Shown piece by piece: positions 54,693-63,783 of a stretch of 64,000 nt of DNA (its first letter is position 1; the number at the start of each line of letters is the position of its first letter). The notes beneath the pieces are model-generated. The model was not told where the DNA came from and did no database searches. It saw only the letters and a list, made by a program, of their open reading frames with translations. The translations under genes were made by a program, and so were the position numbers. The stretch is taken from the NCBI GenBank assembly GCA_947495775.1, contig CANMAQ010000008.1, positions 124,001 through 188,000 of the forward strand. Reading direction: 5' to 3'. Source of the DNA: Jejuia algarum (lineage in GTDB: Bacteria > Bacteroidota > Bacteroidia > Flavobacteriales > Flavobacteriaceae).

Positions 54693-54724
54693 AAAAAAGA
54701 CCAGCATTATAGCTGGCCTTTTCT
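54693..54724. terminator. Bidirectional terminator, LysR / beta-barrel gene
   Basis: The stem CCAGC / GCTGG with flanking AAG/CTT and A/T runs is placed between convergent stops at 54674 and 54753. Confidence 0.75.
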
Positions 54725-54752
54725 ATTTTCTCAAAAGAGATTAGATTGTTTC

Positions 54753-55439
54753 TTAAATGCGGTATAACAGACCTACACTGATATGGTCTAATCCTGTATT
54801 AAAATTAAACCTATTCGATTTCTCTTCACTTTTTGTGGTCTCATTATCTTGATTTGTATAATAGTTATCCGATGTTGTTGTAGAATACGATAATCCCCCT
54901 AAACGTGCCCGCAATGCAAAATGTGATGAAATGAAATAATTCAAGCCTGCACTCAAAGACACCGAAATACTTTCACTGTCGCCCCTATTATTGTACAGAA
55001 CCATTCCATCTTCATCTAAAAACGTGCTAGAATATTCATTACCGCCATAATTGACACCTAACGTCGCTAAAAAAGAAAACTTCTTTTGTGGTGTAAAATA
55101 ATAACTTCCAAAAGTGCCTATTTGCCAAAAATCATTTGTAGACTCTCTTCGCTCATTCCATTCTTGTGAAGATTCCCCTAGCATTCCCTCTATCCCCAAA
55201 ACAATATGGTCTGTGATAAAGTGATGTGCAGCTGGATTAAAACTGTACTGGTTATTTTTTGTGTCTGAACCCTCTAGTTCTTCGTCAAAAAAAGAATTTT
55301 CGGTATTTGAACTAAAGAAATTAACACTACCCGAAAGGGCATAATCGCCTTTTTTAAAGCCTACTGTTGGTTCTGGATTTTGGGCAAGACATGCCATTGT
55401 TGAAAGGCATGTAAATGCCACTACTACTGATTTAAACAT
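54753..55439 (-). CDS. Outer-membrane beta-barrel protein
   Basis: 228 residues. Signal peptide (VVAFTCLSTMACLAQN), then alternating amphipathic strands such as GDYALSGSVNFFSS, FGSYYFTPQKKFSFLATLGVNYGG and SVSLSAGLNYFISSHFALRARLGGLSYS, and a terminal strand ending in LLYRI, as expected for an OmpW/OprF-size eight-stranded barrel. Ligand or role unknown. A 231-bp gap upstream has no gene. Confidence 0.85.
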   Translation of the reverse strand: MFKSVVVAFTCLSTMACLAQNPEPTVGFKKGDYALSGSVNFFSSNTENSFFDEELEGSDTKNNQYSFNPAAHHFITDHIVLGIEGMLGESSQEWNERRESTNDFWQIGTFGSYYFTPQKKFSFLATLGVNYGGNEYSSTFLDEDGMVLYNNRGDSESISVSLSAGLNYFISSHFALRARLGGLSYSTTTSDNYYTNQDNETTKSEEKSNRFNFNTGLDHISVGLLYRI

Positions 55440-55670
55440 AATTGTCGTTTTTTGATGTGATGATTGATGCTTACTATAGTATCAAAGAACATGCCTACAA
55501 ATCACAAAAAACACTTGTTAACGTTTTGGTAACATTAAGAATTTAAACAGCATTAAATCAACACCTTATGCTTTCTAAAATAATAAAAAACAACATATAT
55601 AAAATCTTTCAGCATTATTTTAACCTTGGCAAAAGAACTTTGGTATGGTCAATACGTTCTAATTCAAAAA

Positions 55671-56177
55671 CTATACTGCTGTCTCTTCAGCCTCATTTTG
55701 TGTTAAGATTTTAGGAAAGATGGTTGGCGCTAAAGATTTTACAGGCTGGTACAAAATAGAGTCTTCTAAATCTTCTGCACTGGCAAACGGAATGGTATTA
55801 TTTAAACCATCAAAAACCATGAGTACCACACTTAAAATAACGCCAATTTTTAAGCCTCCAAAAATAGCACCTGCAATTTTATTTATAATGCCTAATGCCG
55901 CAAAATTAGCAAGCTTGGTCAACGCTTTCCCTGCTAGGGCTATCGCCAAAACAATAAGTATAAATGTAATTGCAAAGGCCACAATATTAATATATTTTTC
56001 ATCCCAGGACACCTTTTCCGTTAAAAATGCTGCCGCAAAATTACTAAAATGTATAGCGCCATATACCCCAGCAATTAAAGCAGCAAGCGAAGCTACTTCT
56101 ACAAAAAGTCCCTTAAGAAAACCGCGAACCAAACCAAATAAAATGAGTGCTCCTAATATAATATCTATAACTGCCAT
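55671..56177 (-). CDS. cvpA: CvpA family membrane protein
   Basis: 168 residues from ATG 56177 (MAVIDIILGALI); the frame is open to 56309 but the extra 44 residues include an implausible leader that reads through the divergent promoter. Four hydrophobic segments and the CvpA pattern (FGLVRGFLKGLFVEVASLAALIAG; ALTKLANFAALGIINKIAGAIFGGLK). CvpA is an inner-membrane protein first tied to colicin V production and later to envelope stress. Confidence 0.9.
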   Translation of the reverse strand: MAVIDIILGALILFGLVRGFLKGLFVEVASLAALIAGVYGAIHFSNFAAAFLTEKVSWDEKYINIVAFAITFILIVLAIALAGKALTKLANFAALGIINKIAGAIFGGLKIGVILSVVLMVFDGLNNTIPFASAEDLEDSILYQPVKSLAPTIFPKILTQNEAEETAV

Positions 56178-56291
56178 AATTTTAAATTTAAACAAATATA
56201 AAATAATACTAACACTTAGGTTTATTAACTTTGCCACATAAATTGATGGGAAGCAATCCCGCTGCGGTATGCCCTTAAAACGAATACAAAT

Positions 56292-56648
56292 ATGTCTAGA
56301 GATGAGCAATTAAAAGAACGATGGCATAAAGTCGTTAAAAAATTATCGGATCAATTTGCTGATGGCGATACTTTAGATCTAGATGCAATTATATATCTTA
56401 TTGGAGTGCAGGAATTGGGGCAATTGGACCGCAGTTTTAAGAAAGATCAAAAATTAGATTTAATGCACATTGCTATATGTAAGCTATTAACACCTTATGG
56501 GTATTACGAATTAGATTTTGTTGACTCTGATGGATGGCCACATTACAAAACTTTAGAAGCACTCCCGCATTTAAAAGCAGGAGAACAATCGGTTTTAATG
56601 AAAGAAGCTATAGTTAACTATTTTCTAGAAACCACTTATATCGATTAA
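56292..56648 (+). CDS. Conserved flavobacterial protein of unknown function
   Basis: 118 residues, acidic, helical, no signal. Notable segments: LDAIIYLIGVQELGQ near residue 30 and YYELDFVDSDGWPHYKTLEALPHL near residue 70. Small and divergent from cvpA with 114 bp between starts. I recall similar proteins next to cvpA/pheS in Flavobacteria but know no function. Confidence 0.75.
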   Translation: MSRDEQLKERWHKVVKKLSDQFADGDTLDLDAIIYLIGVQELGQLDRSFKKDQKLDLMHIAICKLLTPYGYYELDFVDSDGWPHYKTLEALPHLKAGEQSVLMKEAIVNYFLETTYID

Positions 56649-56905
56649 AAAACAAGGCTGCATCATGCATACAACGACACCAATGTAGCGTCTAAAAAGA
56701 CTAAACATAAGCCACAGCCACTAAAAACGGAATACTACATTCTTAATTTTAAGCCATCTTATGTTCTAACTTTAGCCTGCGCTAAGATACTAGGCCCTGT
56801 ATGTGTTGCCGCATGCTACAGATGTTCCAGGACCCAAATGAGATGCAACAGCAGTTAAACCTAAGTGAATCCTGTAATCGATACCGCAAATCCCGATAAA
56901 TTGAT

Positions 56906-56913
56906 TAAATTTG
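56906..56913 (+). promoter_or_regulatory. -7 promoter element of pheS
   Basis: TAAATTTG (TAnnTTTG) sits 22 bp upstream of the pheS ATG at 56936. The 287 bp before pheS hold no gene. Confidence 0.5.
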
Positions 56914-56935
56914 CCATCATTTTTGAATATGTGTT

Positions 56936-57955
56936 ATGATAGATAAGATAAAAGAACTTATTGCAGAAGCCGATGCTTTTAAAAGCCAATCTAAGGAAGA
57001 GGTAGAAGCATTCCGTATTAAGTATTTAGGATCTAAGGGACTTCTTAGAGAATTTTATGGTGAGCTTAAAAATGTTGCCAATGAACAAAAGAAGGAATTT
57101 GGTCAAATTATCAATCAACTCAAAAACACAGCCGAAAACAAAGTCAACGCCTTAAAAGCAGAGCTGGAGACTAAAGAAGACGCTAAAGGCATCTATGGGG
57201 ATTTATCAAGACCAGGGCAAGCTATAGATATTGGTGCACGCCACCCTATTTCTATCGTAAAAAATCAAATTATCGATATTTTTGCGCGCATTGGATTTAA
57301 TGTGAGTGAAGGCCCAGAAATAGAAGACGACTGGCATAACTTTACGGCATTAAACTTACCAGAATACCACCCTGCGAGAGACATGCAGGATACCTTTTTT
57401 ATACAAACAGATCCAGATGTGTTATTACGCACCCACACGAGTTCTGTTCAAGTACGTTATATGGAGAAAAACAAACCTCCTATTCGTACCATTTCTCCTG
57501 GGCGTGTGTATAGAAATGAAGCCATATCTGCACGTTCGCACTGCTTTTTCCATCAAGTGGAAGGTTTGTATATAGATAAAGATGTGAGTTTTGCCGATTT
57601 AAAACAAACGCTTCAACACTTTACAACAGAAATGTTTGGTAAAGCTAAAATACGCTTACGTCCATCTTATTTCCCATTTACAGAACCTAGCGCAGAAGTT
57701 GATGTGTATTGGGGCCTAGAAACAGAATCGGACTATAGAATCACAAAAGGTACTGGCTGGCTAGAAATTGGCGGTTGTGGTATGGTAGATCCTAACGTTT
57801 TAGAAAATTGTAATATCGACCCTAACGTCTATTCTGGATTTGCATTTGGCGTTGGTATAGATCGTATTGCGATGCTGCTACATCAAATTAGTGATATACG
57901 CTTATTAAGTGAAAACGATGTGCGTTTCTTAGAGCAGTTTAAAGCTTCGCTTTAA
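56936..57955 (+). CDS. pheS: Phenylalanine--tRNA ligase alpha subunit
   Basis: 339 residues: an N-terminal coiled-coil (about 1-85), then the class II catalytic core with FNVSEGPEIEDDWHNF, motif 2 RTISPGRVYRNEAISARSHC and motif 3 GFAFGVGIDRIAML. With PheT (not in this window) it forms the alpha2beta2 enzyme that charges tRNA-Phe. pheT is not adjacent. Its 3' end overlaps the convergent PNPOx-like gene by 4 bp. Confidence 0.98.
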   Translation: MIDKIKELIAEADAFKSQSKEEVEAFRIKYLGSKGLLREFYGELKNVANEQKKEFGQIINQLKNTAENKVNALKAELETKEDAKGIYGDLSRPGQAIDIGARHPISIVKNQIIDIFARIGFNVSEGPEIEDDWHNFTALNLPEYHPARDMQDTFFIQTDPDVLLRTHTSSVQVRYMEKNKPPIRTISPGRVYRNEAISARSHCFFHQVEGLYIDKDVSFADLKQTLQHFTTEMFGKAKIRLRPSYFPFTEPSAEVDVYWGLETESDYRITKGTGWLEIGGCGMVDPNVLENCNIDPNVYSGFAFGVGIDRIAMLLHQISDIRLLSENDVRFLEQFKASL

Positions 57956-58398
57956 ACACCATAAGCGTTTTTAGCACTTTCAATTTGTGACGCCTCTGTC
58001 GTTTCTGGGTACAGTATGTATTTAGGCGCTATAATAGGCTTGCTATGCGTCACCTCTATTTTAATAATTTCAGAAAAAGGAAATTTACCTGCGGTAAGCT
58101 TTAATAACTGAGCGGCCATATCTGCAAAATCATCTTCGTTTTTAGAGATTATAGAGGCCGTGCCTTTTAGCTGATACCCTTTTTGAACCAAAATATCAAT
58201 AACACTAAGGCACACCTTAGGGTTTGTTCGTATATTTTTCACAGATTGTGGCGATGCAATATTGGCTATTATGATACTACGGTTTTCATAGACCGCAAAC
58301 ACCTCTTTAGGAGATACATTTGGGTAATTTTCTTTAGACGCTGTTGCCAACCAACACAACACACTCTGTTCTAAACAGGATATAACCGCTTTATTCAT
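57952..58398 (-). CDS. Pyridoxamine 5'-phosphate oxidase-like (FMN-binding split barrel) protein
   Basis: 148 residues from ATG 58398; a longer frame to 58491 lies inside the upstream gene and is rejected. Split-barrel motifs: VLCWLATASKENYPNVSPKEVFAVYENRSIIIANIASPQSVKNIRTNPKV-type first half, here spread over about 12-65, and KGTASIIS in the second. Such proteins bind FMN or F420-like cofactors; the biochemical role is open. The ATG overlaps the end of the upstream exported-protein gene by 8 bp. Confidence 0.82.
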   Translation of the reverse strand: MNKAVISCLEQSVLCWLATASKENYPNVSPKEVFAVYENRSIIIANIASPQSVKNIRTNPKVCLSVIDILVQKGYQLKGTASIISKNEDDFADMAAQLLKLTAGKFPFSEIIKIEVTHSKPIIAPKYILYPETTEASQIESAKNAYGV

Positions 58399-59128
58399 AA
58401 TGTAACGTTGTAAATAGCGACGCATTAAAATTTGGTAGCACCCGAACGTTTGTAGGTCCAAATTTACTACGATTAAAAGACAGAAAAACACCGTCTATAG
58501 GTTGGTAATTATCCCAAGGCAATTTAAATTTAGGATTCGCATCTGTAGCAGTCTTAAAAAATGCCCATTGCGTTATCAAATGATCCTTCTGGTTGACGTA
58601 AATATGATATTTATTTGATGGTGTTACACCAACATTTGTAAAAGTAACCTCTAACACATCGCATCTATTGTCTCCAGCAATTACCTCTGTTTTGAGATGC
58701 CTTAAAGACACCCCTGGATCTTCTAATTTCCAAGGCATAACCAACCAATACGCATCATTAATCCATATGTTCTTACCACGTTGTAACATACGCTTTCGTC
58801 GAGAAGGCGCAACAACTTCTACACCATCTTCAAAAACGTTACCCTGTAGTGTATTTACATTTACAAGAATGACTTGTTTCTTTTCTGGAATTTCAATACG
58901 CACAGCCCCTGTCCATTTATTCCAATACAATCTACGCGTTTTAAAGTCCCATTGTATCACATGAATTTTAGAATAAGCCTCTACACCTCCCATGGCCTTA
59001 TAAAGTGCTTTTACAATAGGGGTACACTTCGCATCCCGAATTTGAGCATTAACTTTAAAAGTTACACTATTTAAACCTAAAAAAAAGAGAAGCGCTGCTA
59101 TTTTAATACGTGAGTGCGGTTGATACAT
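58391..59128 (-). CDS. Exported protein, LolA-like beta-sheet fold (DUF6503-like)
   Basis: 245 residues with a signal peptide (IAALLFFLGLNSVTFKVNA). The body matches a pattern I know from flavobacterial lipoprotein-sorting-like proteins: KALYKAMGGVEAYSKI, WDFKTRRLYWNKWTG, DVLEVTFTNVGVTPSNKYHIYVN and a final QPIDGVFLSFNRSKFG. Probably a periplasmic ligand-binding half-barrel; function unknown. Cotranscribed with the downstream PNPOx-like gene. Confidence 0.7.
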   Translation of the reverse strand: MYQPHSRIKIAALLFFLGLNSVTFKVNAQIRDAKCTPIVKALYKAMGGVEAYSKIHVIQWDFKTRRLYWNKWTGAVRIEIPEKKQVILVNVNTLQGNVFEDGVEVVAPSRRKRMLQRGKNIWINDAYWLVMPWKLEDPGVSLRHLKTEVIAGDNRCDVLEVTFTNVGVTPSNKYHIYVNQKDHLITQWAFFKTATDANPKFKLPWDNYQPIDGVFLSFNRSKFGPTNVRVLPNFNASLFTTLHYE

Positions 59129-59294
59129 ATAGAAAAATTTGTATTGGTCTAAATTAGAAAAATCATTACTATTCTCAAAGGGAAAACAAGATTACAATGC
59201 CTTATAATCTAGCATTAAAAAGCGGTATTTTAATTTTATGTACTTTTCAAGCCTTATACCCCATCTGCTAGCATAAAATAGCCTCGAAATATCT

Positions 59295-59302
59295 TATTTT
59301 TG
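59295..59302 (+). promoter_or_regulatory. -7 promoter element of the 131-aa gene
   Basis: TATTTTTG (TAnnTTTG) lies 20 bp upstream of the GTG start at 59322. A four-codon frame (ATG AGT TTA AAG TGA, 59311-59325) lies between and overlaps the GTG. Confidence 0.5.
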
Positions 59303-59321
59303 TCAACTAAATGAGTTTAAA

Positions 59322-59717
59322 GTGAAAAAAGACATCCACATTCCTAAAGTTGAAGGCGTATACATTGCTGTTGTTAACGAATACAATGCCATTTATAAAA
59401 CCTACGATTGGAACGCTTATATCATCAACGCTAAAGACATTGCTTTAGATATGGTCATTATCGTATCAGAAGGTTATTCTGAAACAAAGAAAACAGCCGC
59501 CTTTAGAAAAAAAATAGAACAACTTCCTAAAAAAAGTTATGCCAAAATAGAACTTTTACAAGAAGAGTTGTTTGCTTTAAACAACAGTTTTAAAGTTTCT
59601 TTTTTTGAGGGCAATACCATGTTCGACAAAACGTATCTGTTTAGAAAAAATACAATTAACACTACAGCTCTACAACCGTTACCTTTAATGACTGCTAAGG
59701 GGGTTCTGGTAAAATAA
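59322..59717 (+). CDS. Conserved protein of unknown function, GTG start
   Basis: 131 residues, no signal or TM. Starts GTG-AAA-AAA (MKKDIHIPKVEGVYIAVV). Segments VIIVSEGYSETKKTAAFRK and NTMFDKTYLFRKNTI suggest a compact alpha/beta protein. I believe similar short proteins are widespread in Flavobacteria, without known function. The GTG overlaps a tiny upstream frame's stop (GTGA), which could couple their translation. Confidence 0.75.
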   Translation: MKKDIHIPKVEGVYIAVVNEYNAIYKTYDWNAYIINAKDIALDMVIIVSEGYSETKKTAAFRKKIEQLPKKSYAKIELLQEELFALNNSFKVSFFEGNTMFDKTYLFRKNTINTTALQPLPLMTAKGVLVK

Positions 59718-59826
59718 ATTAAGAACAAGTGACCTTCGCCTAATGCTGTGTCCAATTAAATGAAATGCTAAAGAATTAACTTTTTTAAGTAAATTAGCAA
59801 TTCACTAACCTTAAAATATAAAAAAC

Positions 59827-60228
59827 ATGTTAAAAGAATTTAAAGAGTTTGCAATGAAAGGCAACCTTGTAGACATCGCCGTTGGTTTTGTTATGGGTGC
59901 CGCTTTTAAAGAAGTTGTAACATCCTTCACAGGAGGTATTGTATCACCATTAATTGGTTTGATTTTCGATTCGGACTTCAAAGCGTTACGATACAAATTA
60001 AAAGACGGTGTTGCTAATGATGCCGGAGAAATTGTAGGCGATGTGTTTTTAGAATACGGAACCTTCATCACCAATGTTATTGACTTTATTATTGTTGCTT
60101 TTGTAATGTTCTTAGTTGTAAAAGGTGTGAATAAAATGAAGAAGAAAGAAGAGCCAGCTCCAGAAGCACCAAAAGGACCATCTCAAGAAGATTTACTTGC
60201 AGAAATTAGAGATTTACTTAAAAAATAA
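59827..60228 (+). CDS. mscL: Large-conductance mechanosensitive channel
   Basis: 133 residues with two TM helices: TM1 with the conserved NLVDIAVGFVMGAAFKEVVTSF pore region (about 12-35) and TM2 (FITNVIDFIIVAFVMFLVVKG, about 78-98), followed by a Lys/Glu/Pro linker and the C-terminal bundle helix (SQEDLLAEIRDLLK). Opens under membrane tension to release solutes on osmotic downshock. Homopentamer in the inner membrane. Own terminator downstream. Confidence 0.97.
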   Translation: MLKEFKEFAMKGNLVDIAVGFVMGAAFKEVVTSFTGGIVSPLIGLIFDSDFKALRYKLKDGVANDAGEIVGDVFLEYGTFITNVIDFIIVAFVMFLVVKGVNKMKKKEEPAPEAPKGPSQEDLLAEIRDLLKK

Positions 60229-60267
60229 CATGTTGTTAAATATATAACAAGCTGTTATTTCTTGTTA

Positions 60268-60304
60268 AAAAGCCCTTGTTTTCTAAAAATGAGGGCTCTT
60301 TTTA
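60268..60304 (+). terminator. Terminator of mscL
   Basis: The stem AAAAAGCCC / GGGCTcTTTTT with a long AT loop and a T run on the plus strand is about 40 bp past the mscL stop. Confidence 0.65.
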
Positions 60305-60327
60305 TATTTAGAATAGTAATTAATATT

Positions 60328-60335
60328 TAGTTTTG
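60328..60335 (+). promoter_or_regulatory. Candidate -7 element of asd
   Basis: TAGTTTTG fits TAnnTTTG, directly after the mscL terminator. The leader to the asd ATG would be about 105 nt. Confidence 0.4.
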
Positions 60336-60446
60336 CAGACGTATTCTATTAGAATACAAGAGCTGTAGCTTTGGGTGTTTCCATTTAATACAAGAGACAC
60401 TAATAAAACTGCAAACATAAATTTAGAAATAATAAACACGAAACAG

Positions 60447-61436
60447 ATGAAAGTAGCTGTAGTTGGCGCCACTGGTATGGTTGGCGAAGTCATGTTAAAA
60501 GTTCTAGCAGAACGCAATTTCCCTATAACAGAATTAATTCCTGTAGCTTCAGAGCGCTCTTTAGGAAAAACAATAACGTATAAAGGAAAAGAATATAAGG
60601 TTGTTGTTCTAGAAACGGCAGTCGCTATGCAACCAGATATTGCTTTATTTTCAGCTGGAGGAGGCACCTCTTTAGAGTGGGCGCCTAAATTTGCTGCCGT
60701 AGGCACTACGGTTGTTGATAATTCTTCTGCGTGGCGTATGGACCCTACTAAAAAATTAGTGGTACCAGAAATTAATGCCAACGAATTGACAAAAGAGGAT
60801 AAAATTATCGCAAATCCTAATTGCTCAACAATTCAATTGGTAATGGCTTTAAACCCATTACATAAAAAATATAAAATGAAGCGTGTGGTTATATCTACCT
60901 ACCAATCTGTTTCTGGTACTGGTGTGAAAGCTGTGCGTCAATTAGAAAATGAGATTGCTGGTGTAGAAGGCGAAATGGCATATCCTTACCCTATTGGTCG
61001 TAACGCATTGCCACATTGTGATGTTTTCGAAGAGAATGGTTATACTAAAGAAGAAATGAAATTGGCGAGAGAACCTCAAAAAATCATGAATGACCGCTCG
61101 TTCTCTGTATCTGCAACAGCCGTAAGAATTCCAACAGCAGGAGGACATTCCGAATCTGTAAATGTAGAGTTTGAAAACGATTTCGATTTGGCTGAAGTTC
61201 GTAAATTGTTACACGATACTCCAGGTGTTGTTGTGCAAGATAACACAGATACCAACACCTATCCAATGCCTATCTTTGCGCATGATAAAGATGAGGTATT
61301 TGTAGGTAGAATTCGTCGTGATGAAACACAACCAAACACCTTAAACATGTGGATCGTTGCAGATAACTTGCGTAAAGGCGCGGCTACCAATACCGTTCAA
61401 ATCGCAGAATACCTTATTGCTCAAAATTTAGTCTAG
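60447..61436 (+). CDS. asd: Aspartate-semialdehyde dehydrogenase
   Basis: 329 residues from ATG 60447 (MKVAVVGATGMVG); the upstream extension to 60375 is rejected because the Rossmann fold begins right at this Met. NADP-binding GATGMVG (7-13), active-site Cys126 in NPNCSTIQ, and a substrate-binding STYQSVSGTG. Converts aspartyl phosphate to aspartate semialdehyde for lysine/diaminopimelate, threonine and methionine synthesis. Monocistronic, with a strong terminator. Confidence 0.97.
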   Translation: MKVAVVGATGMVGEVMLKVLAERNFPITELIPVASERSLGKTITYKGKEYKVVVLETAVAMQPDIALFSAGGGTSLEWAPKFAAVGTTVVDNSSAWRMDPTKKLVVPEINANELTKEDKIIANPNCSTIQLVMALNPLHKKYKMKRVVISTYQSVSGTGVKAVRQLENEIAGVEGEMAYPYPIGRNALPHCDVFEENGYTKEEMKLAREPQKIMNDRSFSVSATAVRIPTAGGHSESVNVEFENDFDLAEVRKLLHDTPGVVVQDNTDTNTYPMPIFAHDKDEVFVGRIRRDETQPNTLNMWIVADNLRKGAATNTVQIAEYLIAQNLV

Positions 61437-61497
61437 TAGCCCTAGCTGATATGTAAGTTGACAAAGCGTATGACTTATATAACTATTATATATATTT

Positions 61498-61536
61498 AAA
61501 AAAACCTTTGAAGTGCTCACTTCAAAGGTTTTTTTA
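61498..61536 (+). terminator. Strong terminator of asd
   Basis: A perfect 13-bp core stem (CCTTTGAAGTG / CACTTCAAAGG plus A/T) has a 2-nt loop and is followed by seven T. Confidence 0.9.
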
Positions 61537-61590
61537 ATTCACAACGCCACAATATTACGCATCTTGAAATGGATTTAAACTTAAATCTGT

Positions 61591-61598
61591 TATTTTTG
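61591..61598 (+). promoter_or_regulatory. -7 promoter element of the prolyl oligopeptidase gene
   Basis: TATTTTTG (TAnnTTTG), 21 bp upstream of the ATG at 61619. Confidence 0.5.
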
Positions 61599-61618
61599 TT
61601 CGAATTATACTACTAACT

Positions 61619-63772
61619 ATGCATCGCCTAACTTTTTTAATTATTGTTACTACTATATGCTATAGCTGTAATCAAAAACAAAAAGCAAAAAACCACCCTA
61701 TTTTAGTGAATTACCCAAAGACCAAAACCGTAGACACCGTAGATACTTATTTTGATGTAGATATAAAAGATCCTTATAGATGGCTAGAAGATGACCGCAG
61801 TGACGCCACCGCTGCTTGGGTAAAAACTCAAAATGAAACTACATTTAACTATTTAAATAAAATTCCATTTCGAGAAGCCTTAAAAACACGCTTAACCCAA
61901 CTTTGGAATTACGAAAAAGTAAGTGCCCCTTTTACAGAAGGGAACTACACCTATTTTTATAAAAATGATGGTTTACAAGACCAATATGTCATTTACCGTT
62001 ACAAGAAAGACGGTGATCCTAAAATGGCAACGGTATTTTTAGACCCCAACACCTTCTCTAAAGATGGCACAATCGCTTTAGATGCTTTAAAATTTTCTAA
62101 GGATGGGACGCTACTAGCCTATTCTATTTCTGAAGCTGGTAGTGATTGGCGTAAAATCATTATTATGGAAACGGCATATAACAGCATTATAGAAGCGCCT
62201 TTAAACGATGTAAAATTTAGTACAATCGCATGGTACAAGACTGAAGGTTTCTATTATTCCAGTTACGACAAACCCAAAGGTAGTGCCTTGTCTGCCAAAA
62301 CAGATCAGCATAAAGTGTACTACCACAAAATAGGAACGCCTCAGCATCAAGACCTCCTAATTTTTGGTGGAACTCCAGCGGAGAAGCACCGTTATGTTAG
62401 CGCAGAAGTGACTGAGGACAATCACTATCTCATTATTAGAGCGCAAGTATCAACTTCGGGCAACAAGTTATACTTAAAAGACCTGTCTAAACCCAATAGT
62501 CCTTTTGTTACACTATTAGACCATACCGACAGCGATACCTATCTTATCGACTCTATTGACAGCACCTTATTTCTAGTTACTAATTTAAATGCCCCTAATA
62601 AAAAAATTGTCGCTGTAAATGCAGCTCATCCTACTCCAGAAAACTGGAAGGATATAATTCCAGAAACCGAACACGTTTTAAACCCTTCAAAAAGTGGTGG
62701 GTATTTCATAGCCGAATACATGGTAGATGCGACCTCTAAAGTAAAACAATACTCATACGAAGGTACGTTTATCAGGGATATTGCACTTCCAGGGATTGGT
62801 AATGTTAGTGGTTTTGGCGCTAAAAAACAGGACACATCAGACTATTTTAGTTTTACCAATTACAATACACCTGCTTGCATTTTAAAATTAGACTTGGCCA
62901 CAGGGCAGTCTACATCGCATTGGCAACCAAACATCGCATTTAAAAGTAATGCTTACGAAAGTAAACAAGTGTTTTACCATTCTAAAGATGGCACAAAAAT
63001 ACCTATGATTATTACCCATAAAAAAGGCTTAATCTTAGATGGAAAGAACCCTACCATGTTATATGGCTATGGTGGTTTTAACATTAGTTTAAACCCTACT
63101 TTTGGGATCACTAACGCCGTATGGATGGAACAAGGCGGTATTTTAGCTGTACCCAACATACGCGGTGGTGGCGAATATGGTAAAGCATGGCATATCGCAG
63201 GTACCAAACTCCAAAAGCAAAATGTATTCGACGATTTTATTGCAGCGGCAGAATACCTCATCGCGAATGCATATACGTCTTCAGACTATTTAGCACTTAA
63301 AGGCGGTTCTAACGGCGGCTTATTAGTTGGCGCCGTAATGACACAGCGTCCAGATTTGGCCAAAGTCGCCTTACCAGCAGTAGGTGTTTTAGATATGCTA
63401 CGCTACCACACCTTTACCTCGGGTGCCGGATGGGCTTACGATTATGGTACCGCAGAAGACAATAAAACCATGTTTAACTGTCTTTTAAAATATTCGCCCC
63501 TACACAATGTTAAAGCGCAAACCAATTATCCTGCAACGCTTATAACCACAGGTGATCATGACGATCGCGTCGTACCTGCACACAGTTTTAAATTTGCGGC
63601 AGAATTACAGCGCAAACAAGCATGCGCCAACCCTACACTCATTAGAATTGAAACCGATGCAGGCCATGGTGCTGGTACACCTGTTCATAAAATTATTGAA
63701 CAATATGCCGATATTTTTGGGTTTACACTCTTTAATATGGGGTTTGAAACCTTACCTGAACTTAAGGATTAA
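61619..63772 (+). CDS. Prolyl oligopeptidase family lipoprotein (S9A)
   Basis: 717 residues. Lipoprotein signal with lipobox CYSC (Cys17) and mature start NQKQK. An N-terminal region includes DPYRWLEDDRSD, typical of S9A enzymes, then a seven-bladed beta-propeller and a C-terminal alpha/beta hydrolase domain with Ser564 in GGSNGGLL, the Asp in DHDDRVVPAHS and His in DAGHGAG. Cleaves short peptides after Pro; being lipidated it probably acts in the periplasm or outside the outer membrane on imported peptides. Confidence 0.94.
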   Translation: MHRLTFLIIVTTICYSCNQKQKAKNHPILVNYPKTKTVDTVDTYFDVDIKDPYRWLEDDRSDATAAWVKTQNETTFNYLNKIPFREALKTRLTQLWNYEKVSAPFTEGNYTYFYKNDGLQDQYVIYRYKKDGDPKMATVFLDPNTFSKDGTIALDALKFSKDGTLLAYSISEAGSDWRKIIIMETAYNSIIEAPLNDVKFSTIAWYKTEGFYYSSYDKPKGSALSAKTDQHKVYYHKIGTPQHQDLLIFGGTPAEKHRYVSAEVTEDNHYLIIRAQVSTSGNKLYLKDLSKPNSPFVTLLDHTDSDTYLIDSIDSTLFLVTNLNAPNKKIVAVNAAHPTPENWKDIIPETEHVLNPSKSGGYFIAEYMVDATSKVKQYSYEGTFIRDIALPGIGNVSGFGAKKQDTSDYFSFTNYNTPACILKLDLATGQSTSHWQPNIAFKSNAYESKQVFYHSKDGTKIPMIITHKKGLILDGKNPTMLYGYGGFNISLNPTFGITNAVWMEQGGILAVPNIRGGGEYGKAWHIAGTKLQKQNVFDDFIAAAEYLIANAYTSSDYLALKGGSNGGLLVGAVMTQRPDLAKVALPAVGVLDMLRYHTFTSGAGWAYDYGTAEDNKTMFNCLLKYSPLHNVKAQTNYPATLITTGDHDDRVVPAHSFKFAAELQRKQACANPTLIRIETDAGHGAGTPVHKIIEQYADIFGFTLFNMGFETLPELKD

Positions 63773-63783
63773 ACACCACCCCA

